Source of the DNA: Actinomycetes bacterium
GTDB lineage: Bacteria; Actinomycetota; Acidimicrobiia; Acidimicrobiales; RAAP-2
Direction: 5' to 3'
DNA length: 33,225 bases
Assembly: GCA_021822565.1 (NCBI GenBank)
Contig: JAKAQM010000015.1
Location: forward strand, 1-33,225
In this document: positions 6,833-13,270 of the stretch, piece after piece
Layout: each line of letters starts with the position of its first letter
Numbering within the stretch: the stretch's first letter is position 1
Made by a program: the position numbers and the translations under genes
Notes under the pieces: generated by a model
What the model was told of the DNA's origin: nothing
The model's database searches: none
Seen by the model: the letters and a program-made list of their open reading frames with translations, nothing else

Positions 6833-7273
6833 ATGCCGGAGGTCGTGCTCGTGCAACATGTCCGCGACATCGACGATGTCACCCCGGTGCTGGAGCTGTC
6901 CCTGGGACCGGCGTCGCTCGAGTGCGCAGGGACGCTTCGTGGTCGGACACGCCACTACGTGCTCGAGGCGGCAGAGCTGCTCTTCTCGGGCGGGGCTGTC
7001 GCAGTCACGATCGACGTCGCTGGTCTGAGCGTCGCCGACGTCGACGGCGCCAACACCTTCGCGTATCTCCAGCGCATGGCGCGCCACGCCGGGGTCGAGC
7101 TGCGCTGGGTCGGGCTCGAGCCAGGTCGCCTGCGGGGGCTGCGCCCACTGGGCTCGCTGCCTCGTGGATCCCAGGGGCAGGCAGCCCGGCTCCAATGCGA
7201 TGAGCGGCGTGAGCGGCACGTACGGCACGGCCGGCGCGAGGATCATCCCTCGATGCTCCCGCCGATCGCGTAG
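6833..7273 (+). CDS. STAS-like (anti-anti-sigma fold) protein lacking the phospho-acceptor
   Basis: A 146-aa protein with a STAS-like core. LVQHVRDIDDVTPVLEL leads into AVTIDVAGLSVADVDGANTFAYLQRMARHAGVELRWVGLEPGRL, which follows the strand-helix pattern of anti-sigma-factor antagonists. The family's D-S-[ST]-[AG]-L-G loop is D-V-D-G-A-N here, so the usual phosphorylated Ser/Thr is missing and an Asp occupies the spot. The start is uncertain. ATG 6833 is chosen because sequence before it is low-complexity and holds a hairpin; ATG 6749 is the alternative. No ribosome site is obvious. The last 31 bases overlap the convergent protease gene, and the C-terminal 40 residues look unstructured. A DosR-box-like palindrome lies upstream. 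Confidence 0.6.
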   Translation: MPEVVLVQHVRDIDDVTPVLELSLGPASLECAGTLRGRTRHYVLEAAELLFSGGAVAVTIDVAGLSVADVDGANTFAYLQRMARHAGVELRWVGLEPGRLRGLRPLGSLPRGSQGQAARLQCDERRERHVRHGRREDHPSMLPPIA

Positions 7274-8373
7274 GAAGCTGCACGCTCCAGATCGTGGAAG
7301 TCGACCACGCCGACAAGGCGGCCTGCGCCGTCGAAGACCAGTGCGGGCCGGCCATCGTGAGACAGCATCCGAGCGACCAGCACTCTCGCTGGCTCGTCGG
7401 CCCGGGCCGTCGGCAGCAGGGCGATCGGGATCGCAGCCTGGTCCGCCGTCATCTCCTGGCGCTGCTCGGCTGATGGCTTGCGGACGGCTTGCCCCGTCAG
7501 GACGCCCGTGGGGGTCCCTGCGGCGTCCGTGACGACCAGCGTGCCGGTGCGGAGCCGCCACTCGAACATCGCCAGCACGGCGACGAGCGTCGCCGAGCCG
7601 CGCACCGCCGGCGGATCAGGGGTCATGACCTGGCGGACGGTGAGGCCGACGAGAGCGCCCTGAAGCCGTGCGACCTGCTCTTCGGCGACGGCGCCGGAGT
7701 ACAGGAAGAAGCCGATGAGCGCGGCCCATAGCGCGGTGATGCCAACGTAGAAGAGACCGAGCACACCGAGAACGACGAGCGCCAAGCCGAAGTACCGTCC
7801 GGACCTGGCGGCAGCGACCGCGGCGCGTGAGCGGTCTCCCCAGTGCCGCCACAAGGCGGCACGCAGGATCCGACCTCCGTCGAGCGGTGCGGCCGGGATC
7901 AGGTTGAAGCCCGCCAGGAGGAGGTTCACCTCCCAGAGCCACGCCAGCGTGGCGACGGCGAGGCTGTGACCTGTCGCCACGCCGGCGATCGCTTCGGCAC
8001 CTCTGAAGATCCCCGCCAGCGCGGCGCTGGTCGCCGGACCGACCGCGGCGATGCGGAAGTCGGCTTTCGGGTTGTCGGCCTCGCCCTCGAGCTGGGTCAC
8101 TCCGCCGAACACGAACAGGGTGATCGAGCGGGTCTGGATCCCGTCGCGGCGGGCGACGAGCGCATGTGCCATCTCGTGGGCGAGCAGCGACAGGAGGAGG
8201 ACGATCGCCCCGACCACCGCGGCCACCCAGTCGGCTGCGTCAGGATGGCCCGGGTGCGTCGGGAGCTGGTACTCGGCGAGCTCCCATGCGAACAGAGCGA
8301 CGATGAGCAGGACGCTCCAGTGGATGTCCACCGCGATCCCGCGAACGGTCCCGGCTCGAGCGCTCTGCTTCAT
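7243..8373 (-). CDS. Site-2 protease (M50 family) with C-terminal CBS domains
   Basis: A 376-aa multi-pass membrane zinc metalloprotease. HEMAH (His66, Glu67, His70) is the HExxH metal site in a membrane helix, and NLIPAAPLDGGR supplies the third ligand (NPDG-type motif). About six hydrophobic segments occupy residues 1-230. A CBS module covers the last 140 residues (VRQVMTPDPPAV, GTLVVTDAAG, LVGVVDFHDLERA). Such proteases cut substrates such as anti-sigma factors within the membrane, with CBS domains sensing nucleotides. The architecture matches Rv2625c, which is next to Rv2626c in the mycobacterial DosR regulon; a CBS pair protein occurs 5 kb away here. ATG 8373 has AGAAGGAA at good spacing. 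The substrate is unknown. Confidence 0.9.
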   Translation of the reverse strand: MKQSARAGTVRGIAVDIHWSVLLIVALFAWELAEYQLPTHPGHPDAADWVAAVVGAIVLLLSLLAHEMAHALVARRDGIQTRSITLFVFGGVTQLEGEADNPKADFRIAAVGPATSAALAGIFRGAEAIAGVATGHSLAVATLAWLWEVNLLLAGFNLIPAAPLDGGRILRAALWRHWGDRSRAAVAAARSGRYFGLALVVLGVLGLFYVGITALWAALIGFFLYSGAVAEEQVARLQGALVGLTVRQVMTPDPPAVRGSATLVAVLAMFEWRLRTGTLVVTDAAGTPTGVLTGQAVRKPSAEQRQEMTADQAAIPIALLPTARADEPARVLVARMLSHDGRPALVFDGAGRLVGVVDFHDLERAASYAIGGSIEG

Positions 8374-8396
8374 CGGGTTCCTTCTGCTTCGGACCT

Positions 8397-8415
8397 GCGG
8401 GGGCGAAGCGCCCGC
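8397..8415 (-). terminator. Possible terminator hairpin after the TIG-domain gene
   Basis: GGGCG-AAG-CGCCC with a partly matched outer GCGG/GC extension lies between the TIG-domain gene end (8429) and the protease start (8373). It is GC-rich with no U-tract. Confidence 0.3.
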
Positions 8416-8428
8416 GTGCGCATCTCGC

Positions 8429-9163
8429 CTACTCGGCGTAGGAGACGGGGAGCGTGTTCGACGTCCCGGCCTCGGTCACGATCGACAGTGGGAGGTTCCG
8501 CGGCGACCCCAGCCCCTGCGGAACGGTCACGACGCACACGGTCTCGGTCGGGCAGCGAGTGGGAGCGCCCCTACCGCCCACGAACGCCTGGATCAGCCCG
8601 TTCGCGCTGTAGAAGTTGACGCCCGAGATCGTCAGCGCCTGTCCGGCCCTCGCGACGGGTGGGCTGATCGCGAAGAGGGGGGGTCCAGAGCCAGCGAGTG
8701 CTCCCTGTGCCTCGGCCTGCACCGGGCTCGACGGCGCGGTGGCCGACCCAGAGCCTGATGAGGAGGTCGCCGAGAGCGGCGGCGAGGTCGGGGACGCGGC
8801 CTGGTTTCCTGCGTGTGTCGCCCGACTGGGGCGGGGCGAACGTGGCGCCGCGACGGGGTCACGCGGGGGCTGGCCGGATCCGAGGGTCGGTGATGGGAGG
8901 GCCGGTACCTCGCGCAGCTCCAACGCCGCGAGCGCGCCTCCGAACCCGAGATCGAGCGCAGCCACCACGACGACGCTCGCCTGCAGTAGCGCCTTCGCGC
9001 TCGGCCGGCTCGGCCGGCTCGGCCGGCTCGGCCGGCTCGGCCGGCTCGGTGGCCGCGGGTGGACGTCAGCGTCCTCCCCGGATCCACGAGCACGTTGCGC
9101 TGCATGACCCATCGCGCCGAGAGCGCGCTCGGTCGGCCGCGAGAGAGGGGTGTCCTTGCCCAT
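8429..9163 (-). CDS. Membrane-anchored protein with C-terminal IPT/TIG domain
   Basis: A 244-aa protein of unrecognised specific function. In order it has a basic cytoplasmic head, a tandem Ser-Arg-Pro repeat at about residues 40-54, a transmembrane anchor (LLQASVVVVAALDLGFGGALAAL), a Pro/Ser/Thr-rich linker of about 70 residues, and a C-terminal IPT/TIG immunoglobulin-like domain (FAISPPVARAGQALTISGVNFY through LSIVTEAGTSNTLPVSYAE). The CPTETVC pair of cysteines may form a disulfide outside the cell. ATG 9163 is chosen with GAGG upstream; the track's start at 9763 runs through the neighbouring gene. The topology suggests a cell-surface protein with the TIG domain in or beyond the wall. It is divergent from the L,D-transpeptidase gene. 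The 288-base spacer at 9164-9451 holds no feature I can support beyond likely promoters. Confidence 0.65.
   Translation of the reverse strand: MGKDTPLSRPTERALGAMGHAAQRARGSGEDADVHPRPPSRPSRPSRPSRPSRPSAKALLQASVVVVAALDLGFGGALAALELREVPALPSPTLGSGQPPRDPVAAPRSPRPSRATHAGNQAASPTSPPLSATSSSGSGSATAPSSPVQAEAQGALAGSGPPLFAISPPVARAGQALTISGVNFYSANGLIQAFVGGRGAPTRCPTETVCVVTVPQGLGSPRNLPLSIVTEAGTSNTLPVSYAE
9001..9045. repeat. Perfect tandem repeat, 9 bp x 5 (TCGGCCGGC)
   Basis: There are five exact copies, with a sixth diverging (TCGGTGGCC). The repeat is in frame within the TIG-domain gene and encodes Ser-Arg-Pro units on the minus strand just before the membrane anchor. Copy number is likely to vary between strains. 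Confidence 0.9.
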
Positions 9164-9451
9164 CGTCCTCGCCGTTCTGCGGCTCCGCCTGCTCCGTCCT
9201 TCTTCTCTCTTCTCTCCCCGATGCTCCTCGCAGATCGGTTCGTTCGGTAGGGCCCAAAGACCACGCCCACCCGCGGGGATGCGGCAACGCGGACCTTCGA
9301 CCCTGTCTTGCCGAGTGCGGCGACGAGAGGCTTGCTGCGGAGCAGGTGTGCTCGTCGGCATCCGGCGCCGGCTGGTCGCCGCCGGGCGAGGCAAGGAGGC
9401 GAGGTCGATGGTGTTCAGGCAGGTCGCACCGCGGCGCCCTCGTAGGTCGGC

Positions 9452-10282
9452 GTGAGCTTCCGGGGCCTTTCGCACACGGTGGGTGCGCTCACGCTGACGG
9501 CGACGGTGTGCCTGCTGAGCGGCTGCGCGAATCAACGACCCGCGCTGCTCCCACCGGTGACCCGTCCGACCAGCACGACGACCCCGCCCGTGAGCGCGCC
9601 GAGCACGACCAGCACGACGACCCCGCCCGTGAGCGCGCCGAGCACGACCAGCACGACGACCCCGCCTCCGGGCTCCACGACGCCGACGACCGTTCCGGTT
9701 CTCGGGCCCGGCTCGCGCGGCCCCGCGGTGCTTGCTCTCCAACAGCGCCTGGTGGCGTTGCACTACTGGCTCGGGACACCCGACGGGGTGTTCGGCGACA
9801 GCACGGAGCAGGCCGTCTACGCGCTGCAGAAAGCGGAAAGCATCGAGCGGGACGGCCTCGTGGGACCGGTGACCGAGGCGGCGCTCTCACGAGGTGTCAT
9901 GCCCGAACCCCGGCCCGCCCAGGGCTACCTCATCGAGGTGGACCTGGCGGACGACGTCCTCATGTTCGTGACAGCCGGGCGGCTAGTGTGGGCATTCAAC
10001 ACGTCCACCGGCGGCGGCTACGTGTACACAGGAACCGCCGTTGCAGACACGCCGGTCGGCGTGTTCACCATCTTCCGTGAGGTCGACGGCGTGGTGACGG
10101 ACAACCTCGGCCAGCTGTGGCGACCCAAGTTCTTCGACGCTGGCTTCGCCATTCACGGCGACTCCTACGTGCCGCCCTACCCCGTGTCGCATGGCTGCGT
10201 CCGGGTGAGCGACGAGGCAATCGACTGGATCTGGACACACGGGATGGCGCCGATCGGCACGCGGGTGTGGATCTACGGGTAG
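9452..10282 (+). CDS. L,D-transpeptidase lipoprotein with peptidoglycan-binding domain
   Basis: A 276-aa secreted lipoprotein. Its lipoprotein signal peptide has lipobox LLSG-C with Cys25 as the lipidated residue. A Thr/Pro linker with a 13-residue repeat (TSTTTPPVSAPST) follows, then a PG_binding_1 domain (GPAVLALQQRLVALHYW to DGLVGPVTEAAL), then a YkuD catalytic domain with the conserved His in AIHGDSYVPP and SHGCVRV containing the nucleophilic Cys. L,D-transpeptidases form 3-3 cross-links in peptidoglycan or attach proteins to it, outside the membrane. GTG 9452 has AGG a few bases upstream and gives a full signal peptide. The next plus-strand gene is 4 kb on, so this is probably a single transcription unit. 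Confidence 0.9.
   Translation: MSFRGLSHTVGALTLTATVCLLSGCANQRPALLPPVTRPTSTTTPPVSAPSTTSTTTPPVSAPSTTSTTTPPPGSTTPTTVPVLGPGSRGPAVLALQQRLVALHYWLGTPDGVFGDSTEQAVYALQKAESIERDGLVGPVTEAALSRGVMPEPRPAQGYLIEVDLADDVLMFVTAGRLVWAFNTSTGGGYVYTGTAVADTPVGVFTIFREVDGVVTDNLGQLWRPKFFDAGFAIHGDSYVPPYPVSHGCVRVSDEAIDWIWTHGMAPIGTRVWIYG
9568..9666 (+). repeat. In-frame tandem repeat, 39 bp x 2.5
   Basis: Two exact 39-bp copies and a partial third encode the 13-residue linker unit of the L,D-transpeptidase lipoprotein. The unit keeps frame, so copy-number change would only lengthen or shorten the wall-spanning linker. Confidence 0.9.
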
Positions 10283-10300
10283 TTCGCCGTTCAGGACCTC

Positions 10301-10360
10301 GAACGGTTCCCGGCCTCGTGGAACGGTTCCCGGCCTCGTGGAACGGTTCCCGGCCTCGTG
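10301..10360. repeat. Perfect tandem repeat, 20 bp x 3 (GAACGGTTCCCGGCCTCGTG)
   Basis: Three exact copies sit in the 105-base gap between the convergent L,D-transpeptidase and BON-DUF2267 genes. Each copy contains the near-perfect palindrome GGAAC-G-GTTCC (first G missing in copy one), so the palindromes repeat every 20 bp. There are no spacers, so this is not a CRISPR array. Confidence 0.95.
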
Positions 10361-10378
10361 CTTCGTCCTCGAGGCCGG
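10350..10378. terminator. Probable bidirectional terminator hairpin
   Basis: CCGGCCTCG (10350-10358, in the last 20-bp repeat) pairs perfectly with CGAGGCCGG (10370-10378) across an 11-base loop, between convergent gene ends. A 9-bp GC stem without a U-tract is usual for terminators in high-GC genomes. Confidence 0.45.
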
Positions 10379-10387
10379 CTGGCTTCG

Positions 10388-11242
10388 TCAGGAATTCCCA
10401 GGGGACTCCCAAAGCTCTCGAAGCTCGCGGGGCAGCACGGCCGCGATCTCCCGCACGTCACCGGGGACCAGGTCACGCAGAGCTCGGACGACGTGCACCG
10501 TTACGTCCTCGGCTCGATCCAGCGGCATGTCCGAAGTGGTCACGAGCACGCGGCCGACGAGGTCGCGCAAGGAGCGCGCGGGCGGTGCTCCCTGCAGGCG
10601 CCGTGGCGGTGTGAAGAGCGGGCGCACGTCCGCGGGGAGGTTGGAGGACAGATGCGCGCGTTGGGCCCGGGGCAACCGATCCGCGAACGTCGCGAGCACG
10701 CCCCGCACGACCAAGGGTGCCGCCGTGGACGGAACGCCTGCCTTCTCGGCGGCGCCGAGAAGGGCGTCCATCGCCGCTGACGGCCGGTGGACGCCGCGTC
10801 CCGCCGAGGGCCGCGTGTCCCACGGGCCAAGTCCTACGTGAAGGTACGACTCGACGCCGGCGACGCCAGGAACACCGGCGACGGCTTGCTCGATCTCTTC
10901 CGCGTCGTGCTCGGTGCCGACTGCCCCGTGGAGCAGCGCGACGTGGTGTTCGACCATCACGTGCACGTGGGGAAGGTCGAGCTTGCGTTCGGTCTCGCCG
11001 AGACTGGAGCGGATGCGGTCGGCGAGCGTGAGGTCTGTGACCGCGGGATCGGGCTCACGGCCGCGCAGGTGGTAGACCGTTCCCTCGATCTTCCCCTCCG
11101 TGTACCGCAGCCGGCCGCGCACGCGCGCGAGCGCGCGACCGCAGCTCTTCGAGAGCGGGGTGCCAGGACGGCATCTGGCAACTGCTGCAGCGCCCATCGC
11201 GGCGGTTGCCCCCGCCACCATCCAACGCGTACGTCTCCTCAT
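10388..11242 (-). CDS. BON-domain / DUF2267 protein
   Basis: A 284-aa protein. A basic, short hydrophobic N-terminus (MRRRTRWMVAGATAAMGAAAVA) may be a membrane anchor or signal. A BON domain follows at about 55-125 (LADRIRSSLGETERKLDLPHVHVMVEHHVALLHGAV through GVAGVESYLHVG), then a DUF2267 region at about 145-275 (MDALLGAAEKAGVPSTAAPLVVRGVLATFADRLPRAQ, LVGRVLVTTSDMP, DVTVHVVRALRDLVPGDVREIAAVLPRELRELW). BON domains bind membranes or phospholipids; DUF2267 is a helical repeat domain of unknown role often found near stress genes. ATG 11242 is preceded by GAGGAGG at ideal spacing, which settles the start over the track's 11326. It is the last gene of a minus-strand run and no enzymatic motif is seen. 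Confidence 0.8.
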   Translation of the reverse strand: MRRRTRWMVAGATAAMGAAAVARCRPGTPLSKSCGRALARVRGRLRYTEGKIEGTVYHLRGREPDPAVTDLTLADRIRSSLGETERKLDLPHVHVMVEHHVALLHGAVGTEHDAEEIEQAVAGVPGVAGVESYLHVGLGPWDTRPSAGRGVHRPSAAMDALLGAAEKAGVPSTAAPLVVRGVLATFADRLPRAQRAHLSSNLPADVRPLFTPPRRLQGAPPARSLRDLVGRVLVTTSDMPLDRAEDVTVHVVRALRDLVPGDVREIAAVLPRELRELWESPGNS

Positions 11243-11322
11243 GGTCTCCTCCTCGCCGACTGGATCGGTCCATCCCTCCCTCTTCCTCCGTGATGCCAGA
11301 CCGACTTCACCCGTCGATCCAC

Positions 11323-11880
11323 TCAATCCACGTCACGTGAACCAAGAAGTCGGGCTCCGTAGTAGGTGTGCAAATAGTCGAGCGCACGATCTTGCCGCTG
11401 TGCGATGGGCTCCGTTGAGCCAGGCTCGAACACGGTGGTTGCATCGGGACAGACGGCGAGCTCGAATCCCCTGGCGAACGCGTCGTACGCGGTGTGGCGC
11501 ACGCAGCAGTCGGTGTGCTGGCCCACCAGGACGACGCGCTCGACGTCGTGCGCGCGGAGCTCGTCTTCGAGGCGGGTGTCGGTGAAGGAGGAGTAGAAAC
11601 GCTTCGGCACCACGACGTCGCCGTGCTGGGGCTCGAGCTCGTCGACGACAGCTGCTCCCGGCGTCCCTGCCATCGCATGCGGGGGAAAGACCCGGAGCTC
11701 GACGTCCGAGAGCTCGTGGGCGTCGCAGGCATAGACGACGACCCAGTCGGCTGTCGTTCGGGCGCGGGCGGCGAGCTGGCGGATGGGATCGACGATGCCG
11801 GCCGCAGCAGGGTTGCCGAGAACGCCGTCCATGAAGTCGTTGAGCATGTCCACCACTACCAGCGCGCTTCGCACTGCCAC
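11323..11880 (-). CDS. Isochorismatase-superfamily cysteine hydrolase, nicotinamidase-like
   Basis: About 185 aa. The catalytic triad of the family is visible: Asp in ALVVVDMLNDFMDG, Lys in VVVPKRFYSSF and Cys in QHTDCCVRHTAYDAF. A metal-binding pattern like that of PncA nicotinamidase is also present (YACDAHELSD followed by FPPHAMAGTPGA). Nicotinamidases convert nicotinamide to nicotinate in NAD salvage, but many relatives act on other amides or are of unknown substrate. Starts GTG 11880 and GTG 11874 share one AGGAGGT site; the first is used. It follows the Bpa-like gene by 40 bases on the same strand. The link between these two functions is not evident. Confidence 0.85.
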   Translation of the reverse strand: MAVRSALVVVDMLNDFMDGVLGNPAAAGIVDPIRQLAARARTTADWVVVYACDAHELSDVELRVFPPHAMAGTPGAAVVDELEPQHGDVVVPKRFYSSFTDTRLEDELRAHDVERVVLVGQHTDCCVRHTAYDAFARGFELAVCPDATTVFEPGSTEPIAQRQDRALDYLHTYYGARLLGSRDVD

Positions 11881-11920
11881 TGGACCTCCTCGTCGTGTCG
11901 TGCAGCGTCCCCGCACCCTG

Positions 11921-12400
11921 TCATGGGGACCCTTTGTCTCCCAGTAGACCTCCGTCCCCCGATCCCTCGGTGCCGATCGACACACCGAGGCCCACGATGA
12001 TCCCGTCCAGCCAACCCGAGAGCTGCGCGAGCCCGATGCGAAGCTCCGAGACGCGCGGGGGCACCTCGCCGAGCCAGTCGAAGTACTCGTGGAGCTCGGG
12101 GACGACCGACTCGGGCAGGACGGCGATGAGCTCGGCACGCCAGCGACGTTCGAGCTCCGCGATGCGGGTGCGCAAGGCCTCGTCGTCGAGCGACGTGAGC
12201 TGGCCGATCTCCGCACGCACTGCAGACACCGATCCCTCGATCCTCCAGAGCTCGCCCGGTCGCCGCACCCGTTGTTCTTCGAGCTCCCGCTCGTCCTCGT
12301 CCTCGTGCTCCTGACGAGGCGCAGGGATCGTCCCGGTCGCGCGTTCGGGGCGCGGGTCGTCGGCATCGCCTGGCCCGGTGCGAGGAGCGCCCGCGGTCAT
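11921..12400 (-). CDS. bpa: Bacterial proteasome activator (Bpa) family protein without the C-terminal docking motif
   Basis: A 159-aa protein of the Bpa (Rv3780, DUF2587) family. An acidic/charged, likely disordered N-terminus of about 50 residues is followed by a helical core: WRIEGSVSAVRAEIGQL, IAELERRWRAELIAVLPESVVPEL, and the highly family-like ELRIGLAQLSGWLDGIIVGLGVSI. In mycobacteria Bpa forms rings that open the 20S proteasome independently of ATP by inserting a C-terminal GQYL sequence. Here the protein ends GGLLGDKGSP, so that motif is absent. Its ATG overlaps the permease stop (ATGA), which implies translational coupling to the ABC exporter. It may be a divergent paralogue with another partner. 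Family call is by motif resemblance and was not tested by search. Confidence 0.75.
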   Translation of the reverse strand: MTAGAPRTGPGDADDPRPERATGTIPAPRQEHEDEDERELEEQRVRRPGELWRIEGSVSAVRAEIGQLTSLDDEALRTRIAELERRWRAELIAVLPESVVPELHEYFDWLGEVPPRVSELRIGLAQLSGWLDGIIVGLGVSIGTEGSGDGGLLGDKGSP

Positions 12401-13269
12401 TCGGGCTTCCCGAAACCGACGACCGCAAGGGCGAGGAACACGGCCGTGAAGACGCAGAAGATCCCGATCTCTGCCGAGAGCGAGAGCGTGGTGCCGAACA
12501 TGCTGATCCCGGTGGAGAAGCGGGCGGCGGCCGCGGGCGGCATCGCCTGGGCCGCGAAGACCACGCGGCGGAGCGGGTCGACGGCATAGGTGACGGGGTT
12601 CAGGCGGGTGAGCACGGCGAGCCAGGTGGGGAGCCCCTTCAGAGGGAACATCGCTCCGGAGAGGAAGAGCATCGGGAGGAGCAGGAGCTGCATCACGACC
12701 TGGAAGGCCTCGATCCGCTGGATGCGGCTGGCGACGAACACGCCGAAGCTGGTCAAGCCCACTGCCATGAGCAGCTCGAGGCCGATCACCTGCCCGACGA
12801 GGACGGCGGTGAGGTGCACTCCGATGAGCGGTGCCAGCACGAGCATGATCGTCCCCTGCACGGTCGCGATGCTCGAGCCCCCCAGCGTCTTTCCGATGAC
12901 GAGCGAGGACCTGCTCACGGGAGCGACGACCATCTCGCGCAGGAAGCCGAATTCTCGGTCCCACACGATGGAGATCGCCGAGAAGATCGCGGTCATGACG
13001 ACCGACATCGCGACGACGCCGGGAAAGACGAACTTCTTGAATGTGAAGCCCGCAGTCGTCCCCACGAGGGTCGTCATGCCGTAGCCGAGGACGAACAGGA
13101 ACAAGATCGGCTGCACGAAGCTCGAGAGGATCCGAGTCCGGGTCCTGACGAACCGGATCAGCTCACGCTCCCACACCATGCCGATCGTTCGGAGCTCCGC
13201 CCCGAGGTCACCGCGCTCGTCCAGCAGCCTCGGTGTGGACGGATGCAGGGGGAGAGGTGCGGTCGCCAT
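12397..13269 (-). CDS. ABC-2 type transporter permease (DrrB-like)
   Basis: A 290-aa inner-membrane permease with about six transmembrane helices. After a basic N-terminus (MVWERELIRFVRTRTR) come SFVQPILFLFVLGYGM, FVFPGVVAMSVVMTAIF, the family segment IVWDREFGFLREMVVAPVSRSSLVIGK, and later QLLLLPMLFLSGAMFPLKGLP, the ABC-2 signature region. It is similar in plan to daunorubicin-resistance DrrB. With the ATPase encoded 1 base upstream it should form a dimeric drug, lipid or polyketide exporter. ATG 13269 follows directly on the ATPase stop, so the two are co-translated. The track's longer start at 13602 lies inside the ATPase gene and is rejected. The substrate is unknown. Confidence 0.9.
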   Translation of the reverse strand: MATAPLPLHPSTPRLLDERGDLGAELRTIGMVWERELIRFVRTRTRILSSFVQPILFLFVLGYGMTTLVGTTAGFTFKKFVFPGVVAMSVVMTAIFSAISIVWDREFGFLREMVVAPVSRSSLVIGKTLGGSSIATVQGTIMLVLAPLIGVHLTAVLVGQVIGLELLMAVGLTSFGVFVASRIQRIEAFQVVMQLLLLPMLFLSGAMFPLKGLPTWLAVLTRLNPVTYAVDPLRRVVFAAQAMPPAAAARFSTGISMFGTTLSLSAEIGIFCVFTAVFLALAVVGFGKPE

Positions 13270-13270
13270 G

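Noticed and set aside
9256-9270. DosR-like GGGCC-CAAA-GACCA in the TIG/L,D-transpeptidase spacer
   Set aside because: Imperfect in both half-sites and not well placed for either start.
10301-10360. CRISPR array
   Set aside because: The 20-bp repeats are directly abutting with no spacers and no cas genes nearby.
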